Shown here one piece after another: positions 1 to 11,897 of a DNA stretch of 64,000 bases; the first letter of the stretch is position 1, and each line of letters begins with the position of its first letter. A program made the translations under genes and the position numbers. Source of the stretch: Syngnathus acus (lineage: Eukaryota > Chordata > Actinopteri > Syngnathiformes > Syngnathidae); the NCBI RefSeq assembly GCF_901709675.1, contig NC_051093.1:3927053-3991052 (forward strand), read 5' to 3'. A model generated the notes under the pieces. That model saw only the letters and a list, made by a program, of their open reading frames with translations, was not told the DNA's origin and searched no databases.

Positions 1-3000
1 CCTTACAAAGTTAACATCTGTAGTTGTTAATTCACCGAAGCAATAAATGATTTACATCCGTAGATTTTTGGTGTATTTACTATTTGGCCTTTAAGAAGGT
101 TTTTGCTCTGAGTATTCTTGTTGACGATTAAGTTTCATTAAAATGGCGCTTTTGGACAAGGCCACATCTTAGAATACTCCTTTGGGCTAAGCAGCAACTG
201 TTTAGTTTCAGAACTAAATAAATAAGCAGTACAAATGGAGATGAGGGGAAACTTTTTGGATGTGGTTTTTGCCATTATTTCAAGCCCCTAACGCTGCCCG
301 AGGCGAGGCCGAAAGAACATCAGTGTGATGGACTGTAAAGATGCTACATAAGTAGATGCATAAATATTTAATAAAAGTAATTATAGGGGCATTCGCTCAC
401 GCTTGGCTCGAATGGAGCGCGAGGCAGAACCGATGGTTCAAGCCACTGCAGCTCATTGTGAGCTCGACAGAGTACTCACAAAGTACTCTAAAGTATTAGC
501 ATAGATACTGTGCGTATGTTCAAAAAGGGAAGATGAGTTTTCAGGGTGGAGGCATAGCGCGCTAGCTAGCTAACAGCATGCTGTAGCAGTAAAAATGGGC
601 CAATCATAAAGTCACACACAGTCAAGCTCTCAAATACGGATTACATTTCCTCTGTCAGTTTTGAAGATGTTGAAGAAACACTATTAAGGTTTGCAATGAT
701 ACCACCATGACCCAAAGTATTGACAGCGCAAACAATCTTTTGTCACGCTTGTCGCGGCGTGTCAAAATTAAACGGGGGATGATGAATGAGACTCTTTGGG
801 CGTCACTGTGATTGGACGGATGAGGAGGCGAGTGCCATCGTGAGCGACCGGGCTCCTGACAAAATGATGGAGCCGCTAAGTCAGCGCTGAATGAATAAAT
901 GGAGCTATGATTGTGTTTCGGACCAGCGGCCCTCTAACAAGCTAACAGAACGAGGGGAGGATTTATGGCTTCGGGGATAATGACGCCTCATCCTTTTGCT
1001 ACACGACGGACGGCTATGCTAGCAGTGTATTTTAATAGCGCAAACATCAGCTGCACGCCACCCAACACTCTTAAGCTTCATCTTCCCCTTCGTGAGATAA
1101 CAAAGCTGTCAAAGAATCTACTCTAATGCCGCCGACGTGTTTAATTGCAAAGCAATTATTATCGTCATGTTGCTCATTGAGCTTTCTTGCTACCTCTTAG
1201 CCGGCGTGGCTATCTCTTCGCACTTTTATCCTCATTATGCTCAGAGTAATAATACACAGAGAAGTGGAAAGCACAGCCTTGTGGGGGCTAAGGGGAGACT
1301 GAACATGACCATCCTCAACCTGAACGTCACCATCTTTCTATTTCCGCACCGTCAGATACACTGCAATTCGTTCATGCGGTTAGCATTTCGCCTCTCTACA
1401 TTCTAACAAAATTCCGGCGGGAATCTTTTATTTCCAATTTCGTCTTCCCAAAACCAATTAGTCTTCCTAAACGCATTTGAAGAGAATTCCCCCATCTGGA
1501 TAGAAACGTGCCCGCCAGAACCTCGGAGTCCAACCGTTACGCCCGATGAAATAAGGGGCTGAATGCTGCTCCTCCCAGGACAACATCCGTTATCAGCGTT
1601 GTTCTTATTAATTCTGAAAAGTGCTTATCGGATTGTGCTCGCTTTTGAGTGGTGTGTTGCTCTTGGGCAAACAAACACGAGAGAATGTTTGATTGTGATC
1701 CGAGGCAATAAAACTGAGCCATTGAGCTTTATTCCTCCGGGGGAATTACGAGAAGAAAAGTGAAACCATCTTTAAACTTCACCCAAGTTTGAAATTGAAG
1801 CCTAATATTTATTTCCCTACAATATCATCTAATACAGCAATCGCATCATTAAAACAAAAAAGGAGGAGGTTAAGGACTCAGGAGTGCCTTTAAAGTTGTT
1901 CAGACTTTCAATCTTGAGGCGACAAAATGACACACGCCGAGTAAGGAAGCGGCGGCGTTACTCGATAATCCTCACAGAGTTCACGTGTCCGACAGATTTA
2001 TCGTCAAGCCATTTTCAAAACTTTAAATAGGTAATAATGCGTAAATATAACAGATGACATCGAGAGAGGCCGGCAGATAGATAGTATGGATTTGTAAAAA
2101 TAAATATGATACGAACAGCATTTATGCTCCATGGCGACGATATGCAACTTTTCCTCAAGTTAAACAGTTTATCAACTACTTTTGAGTCATGTAAAAGTTA
2201 TTCCGAATTGCGACGGGCCTCCAGCAAAGAGACTTTCACTTTGACATTTGTCAAAAATATCGACGCTTGTGTTCTGAGCCTTGACGAGCGTGATGAAACG
2301 ACTTCAGAGGCCATTGCGGGCGCATCTGTCATAATTCTGCTCAATTATTCAATATGCCACATTAGGCTGGGGAAAGCAGGCTGCGTTGCATGACAACAGT
2401 CCACACAGCACCTAATGAAAAGTGATTGACGCTTGATGGTGCCCGAGCCTTAAAATAAACACGGGGAGGACATGTTTACCATCCTTCTCTCGTTGCGCTA
2501 GAGGTATTGGGCGATGCGGACGCACGCGGTCGTCCAAAAGCCTCGCCCGTGCTTGTTATCAGCGCCGACACAGTCCTGCCGCGTTGGCCGCAGAGCAGCT
2601 TGAGATCCGTGAGATGCTCAAAGGCACTTTGATGGATTCCTTTCTGCCTTTGTCTACCTCGAGTGTTTGCCAAATAAAAAAAAAAATGTGACGACAAAAA
2701 AGCCTAAACCGCTACAAGTGTATCGAAATGTCAAAGATAATATTCAGTTTAGATTAACGCTTTTATGGTTCGTATTATTCTTTTGTTTCTTATGGAAATA
2801 ATGATGCCTAAATTGAATGGCGTTTCAATTATTCAACGTAGCTTCAGCGTCCTGATTACCCTCACACAAGTGTTTTAATGAGAGAAATAGCACTATAAAA
2901 TTATACTTTATGACAAGATACAGTAATGACATGATTAGAGGGAATTTCAAAAGAATTAAACATTTGTACAAGCAGTTCAGTTGCTATGCTCGGGCTATGT

Positions 3001-5883
3001 ATCAGTTGCTTGAAAGGTTATGTATGCTTTCCCATTAGCATTAAGCTAGCAGGCTAACTACGCGCTTGTTTTAAATGCACTACATGTAATTCTCGTACAT
3101 TTTTGTTTAATTTGACAGGAAACTTCAACTAAGAATGTTTTTAAACAACTTGAAGACACTTTCGTGAAGAACTGGTCACTATTTGACAAAGTGTTGCTAA
3201 ATTTGTGAGGGGGTTGAGTTCACTGCCACCATACAGCGCTAATGTCTGGTTAATAAAAAAAAACATTTTTGCATCGTATGACATCGGTCTACATTTCTAC
3301 AGCATGTTTTTATTCACCGTTGCGCACTTCTAAATGCACCTCTTATGTACAAGTCATCGATTTTGTGCCTCTGAGTAGTGATGCACAAGCATTTGCAAGG
3401 CTGAGTGTATCCCTGATCCCGTCTGACTGCGTCGCTGACAAACTGGCAAAGATTAACTATGACACCGTGTGGAAATGTTCAAACTTAAAGCAAACAAACA
3501 AGTTTTCAACCCTCCGCTGGCGTTTTACAGATATATTACTTTTTGCACCGCTGACTAATGCGGCAGACACGTCTCTCCCTTCGGAGCTTTGCTGCGACAA
3601 CCAACGAAGGACATGAATCAATTAACACCACTTTGGAAAACGAGGCAGAATGTTCGGTGAAGGGACAAATATTGTCCTGAGAGTATTTCCAGTAATAAGC
3701 TGGTTTTAGTAATGCTTCACACAGCGGTTGGTGTTTAATTAGTTTTAAATGGAAACAGAACCGCATAAACAAATTTGCTAGTCCGGAAACTAAATTTAAA
3801 AACAGTTTGTGGAAGTGTGTATGTGTGAGTGGAGGGTGGGGGGTTATTCGAGGACTCGATGGAATAATCGATTCCGAAAAGATTTATTTGTGACAGCCAC
3901 TGTCAAACAAACGCATTGTTTAATTAAAACAAGACCATAGCTTCACCTAGCTTAATGCTAACACGTACCGGAGAAAAAAATAAACAGTACCTATACGAGC
4001 CCTTTTAAAATACAGAACTAAAAAGATTCAAATGTGGTCTCAAAGTAATTTGCATTATGAAGGGTCTCTGCCTGGTACAAAGGCAGAAGGTCATTGGATC
4101 CTTTTGGAACATCTCAATCATTGCGCCCTACTTTGGATGAGGACACACACATTAGTCCAGCGTTCTATTTTCGAATGTACAAGTAACCCGCGAGCACTGG
4201 AGGTCATTCAGCTCGGCGAATCACACGTCACTGGACTCGCTTTCCCTACATTCATCTCAGCAATGGCCAAAAAAAGTCCTAGCTACATGAAAGCAAGCAG
4301 AAGGTCATCCGGTAGTTGAGGTGAACCCAAACAATCCGAGTGCCCTTTCCCGGCAGCCGCAACAATGTCTATTCTCCCGTTCACCTTCAGACTGCTTGCG
4401 ACTTGTGAATTTTACCGATGCGCTGTCTATGAAACTTTTGTTTTGTTTTTTTCAATCCTCACCACTCAGGGATCTATTACTCAAACTCAGCTGGCGAGGT
4501 TTTTATCTCATGTGCTACCTGTAGCCGTCCGCCCACAGTGTTGTAGCCCTTTGCATTTATTCCAAGCTATTTTTAGCCTCCGCCGCCCACTAAGAAGAAG
4601 GGTTGCCGGTACCGAGTACACCTTGCGCCGCACTTTTTGCCTGAACCGTGCTTGAAATATTTCCAGCTGATGGGTGAAGAGTTCACAAACAAACTTTGGC
4701 TGAGCTCTTCATCTGACAGCTCAGGCCCCCGCAAGCTGACTGGGCCTCCCTCGGGATCCGACATTCTTGGCGTCTGGGCTCGGAACCAGAACCGCTACCT
4801 TTCTCTAGAATAGCGCGACAGACTTCTTTCATTTGAGCCTTTTTGTATTGGCGTGCGGAGATATTCAAATGAAACCGCAGTGGATTTGCAAGTCGGAAAT
4901 ATAAAAGCCCCACACACACATACTGTCTTCACCTAGGGGCCAATTAGTGCCGTTGCAGTGACAAGTCAAGCGAGTCAAGCATTACCGGCCCACTGCAAAC
5001 CGACCCACACCGTCTTGTTTATCTCCTATTTCAATTGCAGAACCCGCATTAGAATTCTCCATTAATAAGGCCCAAAGACAATGTAAGCTGCATGGCCAAT
5101 ACACAATATGTTCAATTAGGATTAACCGTAGACGCTATTTGTTGGTTGTATAAAGTTCAAACCATCCTGAAGCTTGACGGACGGCGGCGGCGGCGGCCAA
5201 AGTCGGGCTTTAAAGACTTTGCATTTGCAATTAACTAAAACAGGAACATTACACCTCACACACACAAATTCAAGCAGCGTATACACACAGAGCTTTTTCC
5301 ATTATTTTAACAAGCCCGAGCCCAACATATTGCATGTTAATAGAAATCCTGCTGGGCTTTTGCCTGCTGCCACTCTTGATGATTAACAGGGACACAATTT
5401 GAATTTCAGCACTTCCTGTTGACATTCAGGATATAGCAGTAAGTAACTTGGACCACCTACAAGTTGGAGTAGGATTTACAGTATGTTTGTAAAAAAAAAA
5501 AAAAAAATACATTTTGGAGTTCTCCATTAGGCGAGTGAATGACTGAGCAGGCGGCTCTGTTAAGGGATGTTTAGTTATTGCTTGGACTGAGCTATTTTCA
5601 TCATAATAGCATTCTAATTATTTTTGGGGGGTAAGTAAAACTATTTGAACGGGATTAGTCGAAGAATTTCATTCCAAACAGATTAAAGAGACTAGCTGGA
5701 TTACGCACTTATTCTCTTCATATAAAATAATAAATTACTTAATTAAATGCGTGTTCTTTAGGGTTTAACTCTGAGAAAAATAAAAGTTTTGTAAAATGGT
5801 TTTCTATTGGTATCTTGACATTTAATTATTGCTAAAATGCTAAAAAACGTGTACCTCCTTGAGAAGTCGCCTTCTGTTTAAAA
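1..5883. other. Gene-free interval, no coding exon seen
   Basis: No open reading frame here resembles a protein family I know, and I found no exon with convincing splice sites in a conserved frame. Short ORFs up to about 115 codons are scattered on both strands, as expected by chance. The interval holds a GGC run near 5178-5196 and an A-tract near 5491-5507. In the human order MAD1L1 lies on this side of MRM2, so minus-strand MAD1L1 exons were looked for. None was recognised, but small coiled-coil exons are easy to miss by eye. Confidence 0.6.
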
Positions 5884-6005
5884 CAGGGATTGTCAACCGG
5901 TGATCCGTGTCCCTTTAGTGGTCCGTGGCGGTATTGCATGTAGTCCGCGATTTGCTTCTTGGTTATAATGGTGGTCCCTTGGACAAAACCAGTTGACAAC
6001 CCCTG
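5884..6005. mobile_element. hAT-type MITE, 122 bp, with near-perfect 8-bp TSD
   Basis: A short non-autonomous DNA transposon. The ends are inverted repeats: CAGGGATTGTCAACCGG on the left and the complement CAGGGGTTGTCAACTGG read inward from the right. CAGGG termini are typical of hAT elements. The 8 bases outside each end are GTTTAAAA and GTTTAAGA, a 7/8 match, as expected for an hAT 8-bp target-site duplication. There is no coding capacity, so movement would have needed a transposase from elsewhere. Confidence 0.85.
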
Positions 6006-6139
6006 GTTTAAGAAATGTAGGCTGAGTGGTGGGGCGGACCCGCTTGGAGATTTGTCATTCCAGCTAAGACCATCATGGCACCTTTAATAATGAGACCACA
6101 TGATGAAAAAAATATATATAGATTAAAATGTGTACCTGT

Positions 6140-6502
6140 AGGCGGCTCGGTGGCGCACTGGGTAGCACGTCCGCCTCACAGTTAGGAGGGTGCGGGTTCG
6201 ATTCCACCTCCGGCCCTCCCTGTGTGGAGTTTGCATGTTCTCCCCGGGCCCGCGTGGGTTTTCTCCGGGCACTCCGGTTTCCTCCCACATCCCAAAAACA
6301 TGCTTGGTAGGCCGATTGAAGACTCCAAATTGTCCCTAGGTGTGAGTGCGAGTGCAAATGGTTGTTTGTCTCTGTGTGCCCTGCGATTGGCTGGCAACCG
6401 GTTCAGGGTGTCCCCCGCCTACTGCCCGATGATGGCTGGGATAGGCTCCAGCACGCCCGCGACCCCCGTGGGGACTAAGCGGTTCAGAAAATGGATGGAT
6501 GG
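6140..6502 (+). mobile_element. tRNA-derived SINE with perfect 12-bp target-site duplication
   Basis: The head is tRNA-like, with an A-box-like TGGCGCACTGGG near 6151-6162 and a B box GGTTCGATTCC at 6195-6205, so it can carry an internal Pol III promoter. The body matches the family seen in many percomorph fishes, including the tracts GTTTGCATGTTCTCC and TTTCCTCCCACATCCC, and it ends in a short GGAT repeat. The flanks ATGTGTACCTGT (6128-6139) and ATGTGTACCTGT (6503-6514) are identical, which is a target-site duplication from LINE-driven retroposition. The intact TSD suggests a fairly young insertion. Confidence 0.92.
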
Positions 6503-6514
6503 ATGTGTACCTGT

Positions 6515-9500
6515 CCCACACACTTTAAATGCATGCCAACTGTAAATTTCAATTAAACCACAAATCCAAGCAATGCCAATTTCACACTTGGACATAATCA
6601 TGTATGTATTATTCCATCGACTATTTTTAGTATGAGCAACTCAACCCGACCCAGCGATGAACATCATTGTTGTGTTAATTTGAGACGTGAGTGGTGCTCA
6701 AATCACGCCGAGTCTCCTCTGAATAGGAATGAGTGGCATCTTATTAGTATTTCCCAAGCATGGGTCAGAGGAGAAGATGTTCCCTTTTCTTTTAACAAGC
6801 GGCGTTCTCGCTTTTTAAGTGGTATTCTGACAGATTTTTAACGCATGAAAGGAGACTCCTTTCGTGTTTGTGGACTAGATTTTCTTTTTTTTTTTTTTCA
6901 AGAGAGCCACCATCGATTCAGAGCGGACCCCCCCTTCAAAAGGCGGCGAGCGTAAAATATGGGCTTCTTTGATTTGACTTATCTCCGGGCGGCTGAGCGT
7001 GGACCACCTGAGGCAGAGGCTTCAACACGAAGCTGCCAAGGTGATGAAGACAGCCGCTGGTCGCCCCCGCTGCTTCCTCCACAATTATCTGACGCTATGA
7101 ATAATCTATTCACCGCACACTCCTGTCTTATGATCCATTGGAAGGAGCCGTCGGTTGATGATACACTCGGGATTTGCCTTCTCGTTAAAACACTTCAGCG
7201 TGTTTTTACACCAAAGGATCAAATTGCATCATTAAAACATGGGCCCCGAGTTTTATTTTTAGAATCACACAGAACGCCAACATAATAGGAAACGTCACCG
7301 GCACCCAAGCTAACAATTAGCATATCGGAACATAAATGGTGCTGCAACACATGTAGACAGACGGGATAAAAATTCACATTAGGCTTTGAGAAGGATGACT
7401 AAAATTACCGAAGAGCAGAATCATTCAAGGAGAATGCGTGACAAAAACATGTACCATTCTCACATGACTGTAGCCGATAATGAAAGTGTTCAAGCTCACG
7501 GAGTTCCTGTCATGTAAGCACCTAGCCGCTCCTTTTAACTGCACCTGCAGCTTCCATCATCTTCAAATTGCTCTCACCGCACAGTAAACGCAGCAATTAG
7601 TCCGACCCATTTGCATCCCCGAGGCGTCGACTCCGAGACCGGTTGGGCTGGATCACCCTTTTCCCGAAAGGATGCATTCAGGTGTCCCCGCTGACGAATA
7701 GCCGCTTCCCTCGCATTGTTATTCTTGGCTTTCGAGCCACAAACGTCTCCGGGCCATTTCTCAGCGAGAAGAAATGAGACAAACCCTAATGCGGGCTTCC
7801 TTTATGGATGCTAGTTTAAGCGAGCTTTGATGTTAGCAATCCCATCAAGAGTTACGGCCTCGTGAGATTACTGGGATTGCCCGGGAGATGTTTTTTTTTT
7901 TTTCCCCCCGACGCCCACACCTCGGCTTGCTTCAACAACTACGCTCCGAATGAATCGTACTCTCAAAAAAAAAAAAACCCAGAAGTGGAAATGAATTGTT
8001 GAATGTCACACGACAGGTGGTTTGTGTCACCATCCACCTCCGCCTGCGTTTAGCATTGATCCCCAAGGAAACAAAGATCTGGCATAATGCACTTTGAACA
8101 CTTTTAAAAGCCTTTCCGCAATGGTGAAAAACAGCCACGTCTCCTTTGTGCTTAAAAGAACGCTTGCATTGACGTTCATTCTTTGTCCACCTTTACTCCA
8201 AGCGGGCCTTTTTTTTCTGTCCATCAAGACATTACACCAAAGCGGGCTCCAGTTCTATGTTCTATAAGTGCCATACAGAGCCAATTAGTGGCAAGTTGAA
8301 GGAGGCTATCAAACCCTCCAAGGCAGATCTAGACAGATGCCTGAAAGAGCTCTCAATGAGGTCATTACATAAGTAAACGAATATATAGATCTATGTGAAG
8401 AGGGAAAGTGGCGTATTTATGTATCATGAGGGGCTATTATGGAGAAATAAAAGAGCGAGGCAAACTGGCAAGGAGGAAATAAGATAAACACAGGCGCATG
8501 TAGTAATGTGTATTGATGGTGGTTGCTAATGGTACCGTTTATACATCATATGAAAATCACCTTTGAACATCCACCGCACAGTTTTTGTGCTTGGCTAATG
8601 GCTAGGTAGCGTCTATTAGCAAAGGTCGACAATAGCGTTAATAAACTGACATACTCAAGTTAGAAGCATTTGCAGCAGGAGTTTAGTTATTTTAAAGTGG
8701 ACAACGCAGCGTGGGAGCAATCAGCGCCCCCTGCAGTTGTAAAGCGTCACTCACCAGAAGTGGACAACTCAGGTCACGTGACTGGACTGGCATCTGACCT
8801 GAATTTAATTTGAAGGCTCTCTCTAAGTAATTAAAAGTGTTTTTCAAATTATTTCGTTCATTGAAGACGAAAAGAAAACAAAAGACTCTCTGACGTTGAG
8901 TACTAATAATTTGAGTCTTGTGCCGCGAGCTATGAAAGCAAATGAGTTGCTCGTCCAAAAAGGCCACAATGTGTCATTTGAACACATGCGCCACTAATTT
9001 TGGATCGAGCCGGAGGACAAATCAAGATGGTAGAGCCACTTTTAGTCAGCTCGTTCATTAGGTGGCAGTTAAGGCAACAAATCCCTCCGGCGTCACCGCG
9101 CTTGTCACAAGCGTACCTGATAAATTACTCTTTGTTTCATTAGCCTGTCGTCTCTTTAGTCCAGTTCAGATAAATTAAAAGAGGGTTGCCGTTTGTTAGC
9201 GTCACGGAAAGTCTCTGTAGACTTGATACTGTTTTTGTTTTTTTTGGCTCTAATATTTTCTCATTAAAACTTAAAGTGGACATTATGGAAAATGATCTTG
9301 GCTAGCAACACGGTATAGCGGAGCTGCTACTGCTGATTAGCGCCAACGCTATTGATCAACTTCAAAACTCTTTCCCCAAATTCCATCGGAAGAAAGAAAT
9401 GTAACGTAAGGCGCTGCGGGCCTCGATCGCGGCAGATTAATTTCATTCTATTATCGGACAAACGTCGGCCGGGGTAACCTGATGAATTTTGTAAGACGCC

Positions 9501-10692
9501 GTTAATAAATGAAGTCAGAGAGCGGGTGACTTTGTGAACCTCGGAATTCAAGAAATGAAGTCATGCTAATTAAGCAAGGTGACCCACCGTCCCCTTTTCA
9601 ATTCCTAAATATGCAGCCAAGACCATCATTAGCGCTCCCTCGCTGTATAATTCAGTTTGGGATCCTAATTAGTTGAGCAAAAAAATACACAGAGAGCATA
9701 TATTAGCACATGAAATGCATTTTCAACATATATACCTTTCATTAATGAACCACAAAGCCGTTGCGCACCGATGAAGCAAATTTGCACTAATTGGCAAGTT
9801 TGCAAGACTCGATTTTTTTTATTTTTGGTGTTTATTTCATGCCGCAATATTCATCGATACAACTTTTCATTGCAACTTTGTATAATAAACTAGGCCGTGT
9901 TTTGTATGTGCATGGAAATTAAAGACCCTGTAATGTGAATTCAGTCTCCAAATCCATTTTATAATTAAACTGCTGGAAAAACTGAACTATGTACGACTGA
10001 ATTGGAGTTGCACCCAGATTTGGTTGCATCGGCATCAAACAATCACGGCGTTTTGTTATATTCTATCCAATTACTTTTGCTTTACTAAGTGACCCAAAAA
10101 AATTTACATTTTTGCCTTCAACACAGAGTCGAAGCGGCATTTGTTTTGCTACGCTGCGTTATTACGGCGCCACGAACAAAAGCTGACGATTATTTGTTCC
10201 CGCTGCCAAAGCAACATGGCCGAACGCCCGGCCGTTGACCTGAATAATGCCGTTTGATGGCCGTGCTCGCACCCCGGGAAAAGGACAGCCATGCGAGCGT
10301 TTTCACACCAGTTTTCTGTCCAAGTCAATGAAAAAGGCCGAAAAAATGAAAAAATACTATGCAGGAGCTAGTTGAGAAGAAAAGCCGTCAAAGTATCACA
10401 AGAATCAAATATTCCCTCATCGTCTTGCAAGTTTTCGGATAAAAAATGAAGGTGACACTTGAGGCCAGCTGGAGCAGAGTCCATTTCTTTTTGTCCCTGT
10501 CACACTTGCAAGCTCATGGCTACCACTTAATTTTCGCCGATTGCATCCCACAATCTATTTGGGAGAAGTGGGTCTTATAAATCATCTCTGCCAGGGCTTT
10601 TCTGTGAGGAAAATATAGAGCGTGAGTATGTAGTACAGGTTGCACCACCTTAAAAAAAACAAAAAAACTTGCCATTGTTTTATTGTCGAAAC
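6515..10692. other. Gene-free interval
   Basis: No coding exon or RNA gene was recognised. The sequence is mixed-composition unique DNA with short homopolymer tracts (for example T-runs near 6888 and 7891). A perfect POU octamer ATTTGCAT occurs at 7609-7616 next to CAATTAG at about 7594, and ATTA/TAATTA motifs recur between 9560 and 9840. This could be noncoding regulatory sequence, but conservation cannot be judged from one genome. Confidence 0.5.
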
Positions 10693-10987
10693 CAGGGATG
10701 TCAGACTCCTTTTTGTTGTGAGCCGATACTTTTATTACACACAGTATAGGCGAAACAACGAACTGATGAATAACTAGGTCTGAAACTGGAGACCAAAACT
10801 ATTCAAATATTTTTAAAAGATGAATGGTAACAAAATTTCAAGCAATATCTGTATTTCTTTAAAAGTGAAGACAATTTGTAATTTCAGGATAGACACATGA
10901 AGTCAATGCACAATTTGTCTTTGGGGGCCACGTAAAATTATGTGGCGGGCCGCATCTGGCCCCCGGGCCTTGAGTTTGACACCTATG
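10693..10987. mobile_element. hAT-type MITE, 295 bp
   Basis: The left end reads CAGGGATGTCAGACTC and the right end, read inward on the other strand, CATAGGTGTCAAACTC. Such CAGGGGTGTCAAACTC-like ends mark a common vertebrate hAT MITE class. The 8-bp flanks are GTCGAAAC and GTCTAAAC, a 7/8 match. Just inside the right end lies the GGGCCGCATCTGGCCC tract often seen in this class. No transposase is encoded. Confidence 0.88.
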
Positions 10988-11074
10988 GTCTAAACTGTTC
11001 AACTTTTCTTTTTCTTTTTGGGTAGGCGATGCTGATTCTAATATTCATTAAGATTATAAAATATAAATATAATC

Positions 11075-11111
<37 letters not shown>

Positions 11112-11660
11112 AATATAAAATATATTTTGGTCCTTAATAATTAATCCAATCAAACCTTTTTAGGGGTTGACCCTCTCAATGCAAGTGAGCAACTGCTTGC
11201 CCATTGGTCCGTGGATCTTTCGTTACCATGGTGACCAAGGACGACACGACGAGTAGGGTTGCAAAAGGACCACGGGAAGCTACGATGAGCAATTTCTGAT
11301 TTCTAATATTTTTTATTCCTATTTACAATCAAATTTAACTAGAAACTCCGTGCACGGCAATAATATCAATCCTGTCTGAATGCGTCTGGAGAAAATGCCA
11401 AGCTGGACACGGCGTGATACGATTATTGCAACCGATTTATGTTGATGTAAATCTTAATGTTTGTTGCCCTTTCTCTAACCAGCTTAACAAACTCATTGAG
11501 ATTTAAGATCTCTTTAACAAGAGCAACACGGTAATGCTGAAAAGCATCTGAAAACATTTTATCCCATCCCGACCCGGCTGACTTCCCTCCCGCATGACGG
11601 CAGCGCCTTTTTATTCTGACATTCACGTGGGTCAGTGGTTAGCTCAGCACTTTTCACATG
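10988..11660. other. Gene-free interval with (TA)n repeat
   Basis: It contains a (TA)15 microsatellite at about 11079-11108 and a near-perfect RFX X-box-like palindrome, GTTACCATGGTGAC, at 11222-11235. No coding exon was recognised. Confidence 0.6.
11222..11235. promoter_or_regulatory. RFX X-box-like palindrome
   Basis: GTTACCATGGTGAC matches the RFX-factor X-box GTTNCCATGGNAAC at 12 of the 13 fixed or allowed positions that matter, with one base off in the right half-site. It stands about 5 kb from the nearest recognised gene (MRM2). The assignment rests on motif match only. Confidence 0.3.
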
Positions 11661-11677
11661 CTTGGATTGCTCGATGT

Positions 11678-11897
11678 GATCCTGCGGATTGGCCTCCCAA
11701 ATCCCCCGATCTCGCCCACTTGATTTTTATCTTTGGGGGCATTTGAAGGCCGTGATGTGTCAGAGAAAAGATACAACACATAAATCATCTCAAGGAATGC
11801 ATCACCGATGCCATTACGAGCAGAACATCAGCTGTGCCGATAGGAGTTTCTCGGATGTGGAGGACGAGTTATTCAAACGGACTCGTGCCTGTGAATA
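11678..11897 (+). pseudogene. Decayed mariner/Tc1-superfamily transposase C-terminal fragment
   Basis: The frame starting at 11678 gives DPADWPPKSPDL. After a frame shift near 11713 a second frame gives RPLDFYLWGHLKAV, and after another shift near 11783 a third gives NHLKECITDAI. Together these follow the pattern around the last catalytic Asp of mariner-type DDE transposases (P-P-x-S-P-D-L-x-P-x-D-x-x-L-[WF]), with the following helix that ends in an I-x-x-A-I stretch. Two frame shifts and the lack of any upstream DDE region show it is dead and truncated. No terminal inverted repeats were identified. Confidence 0.6.
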
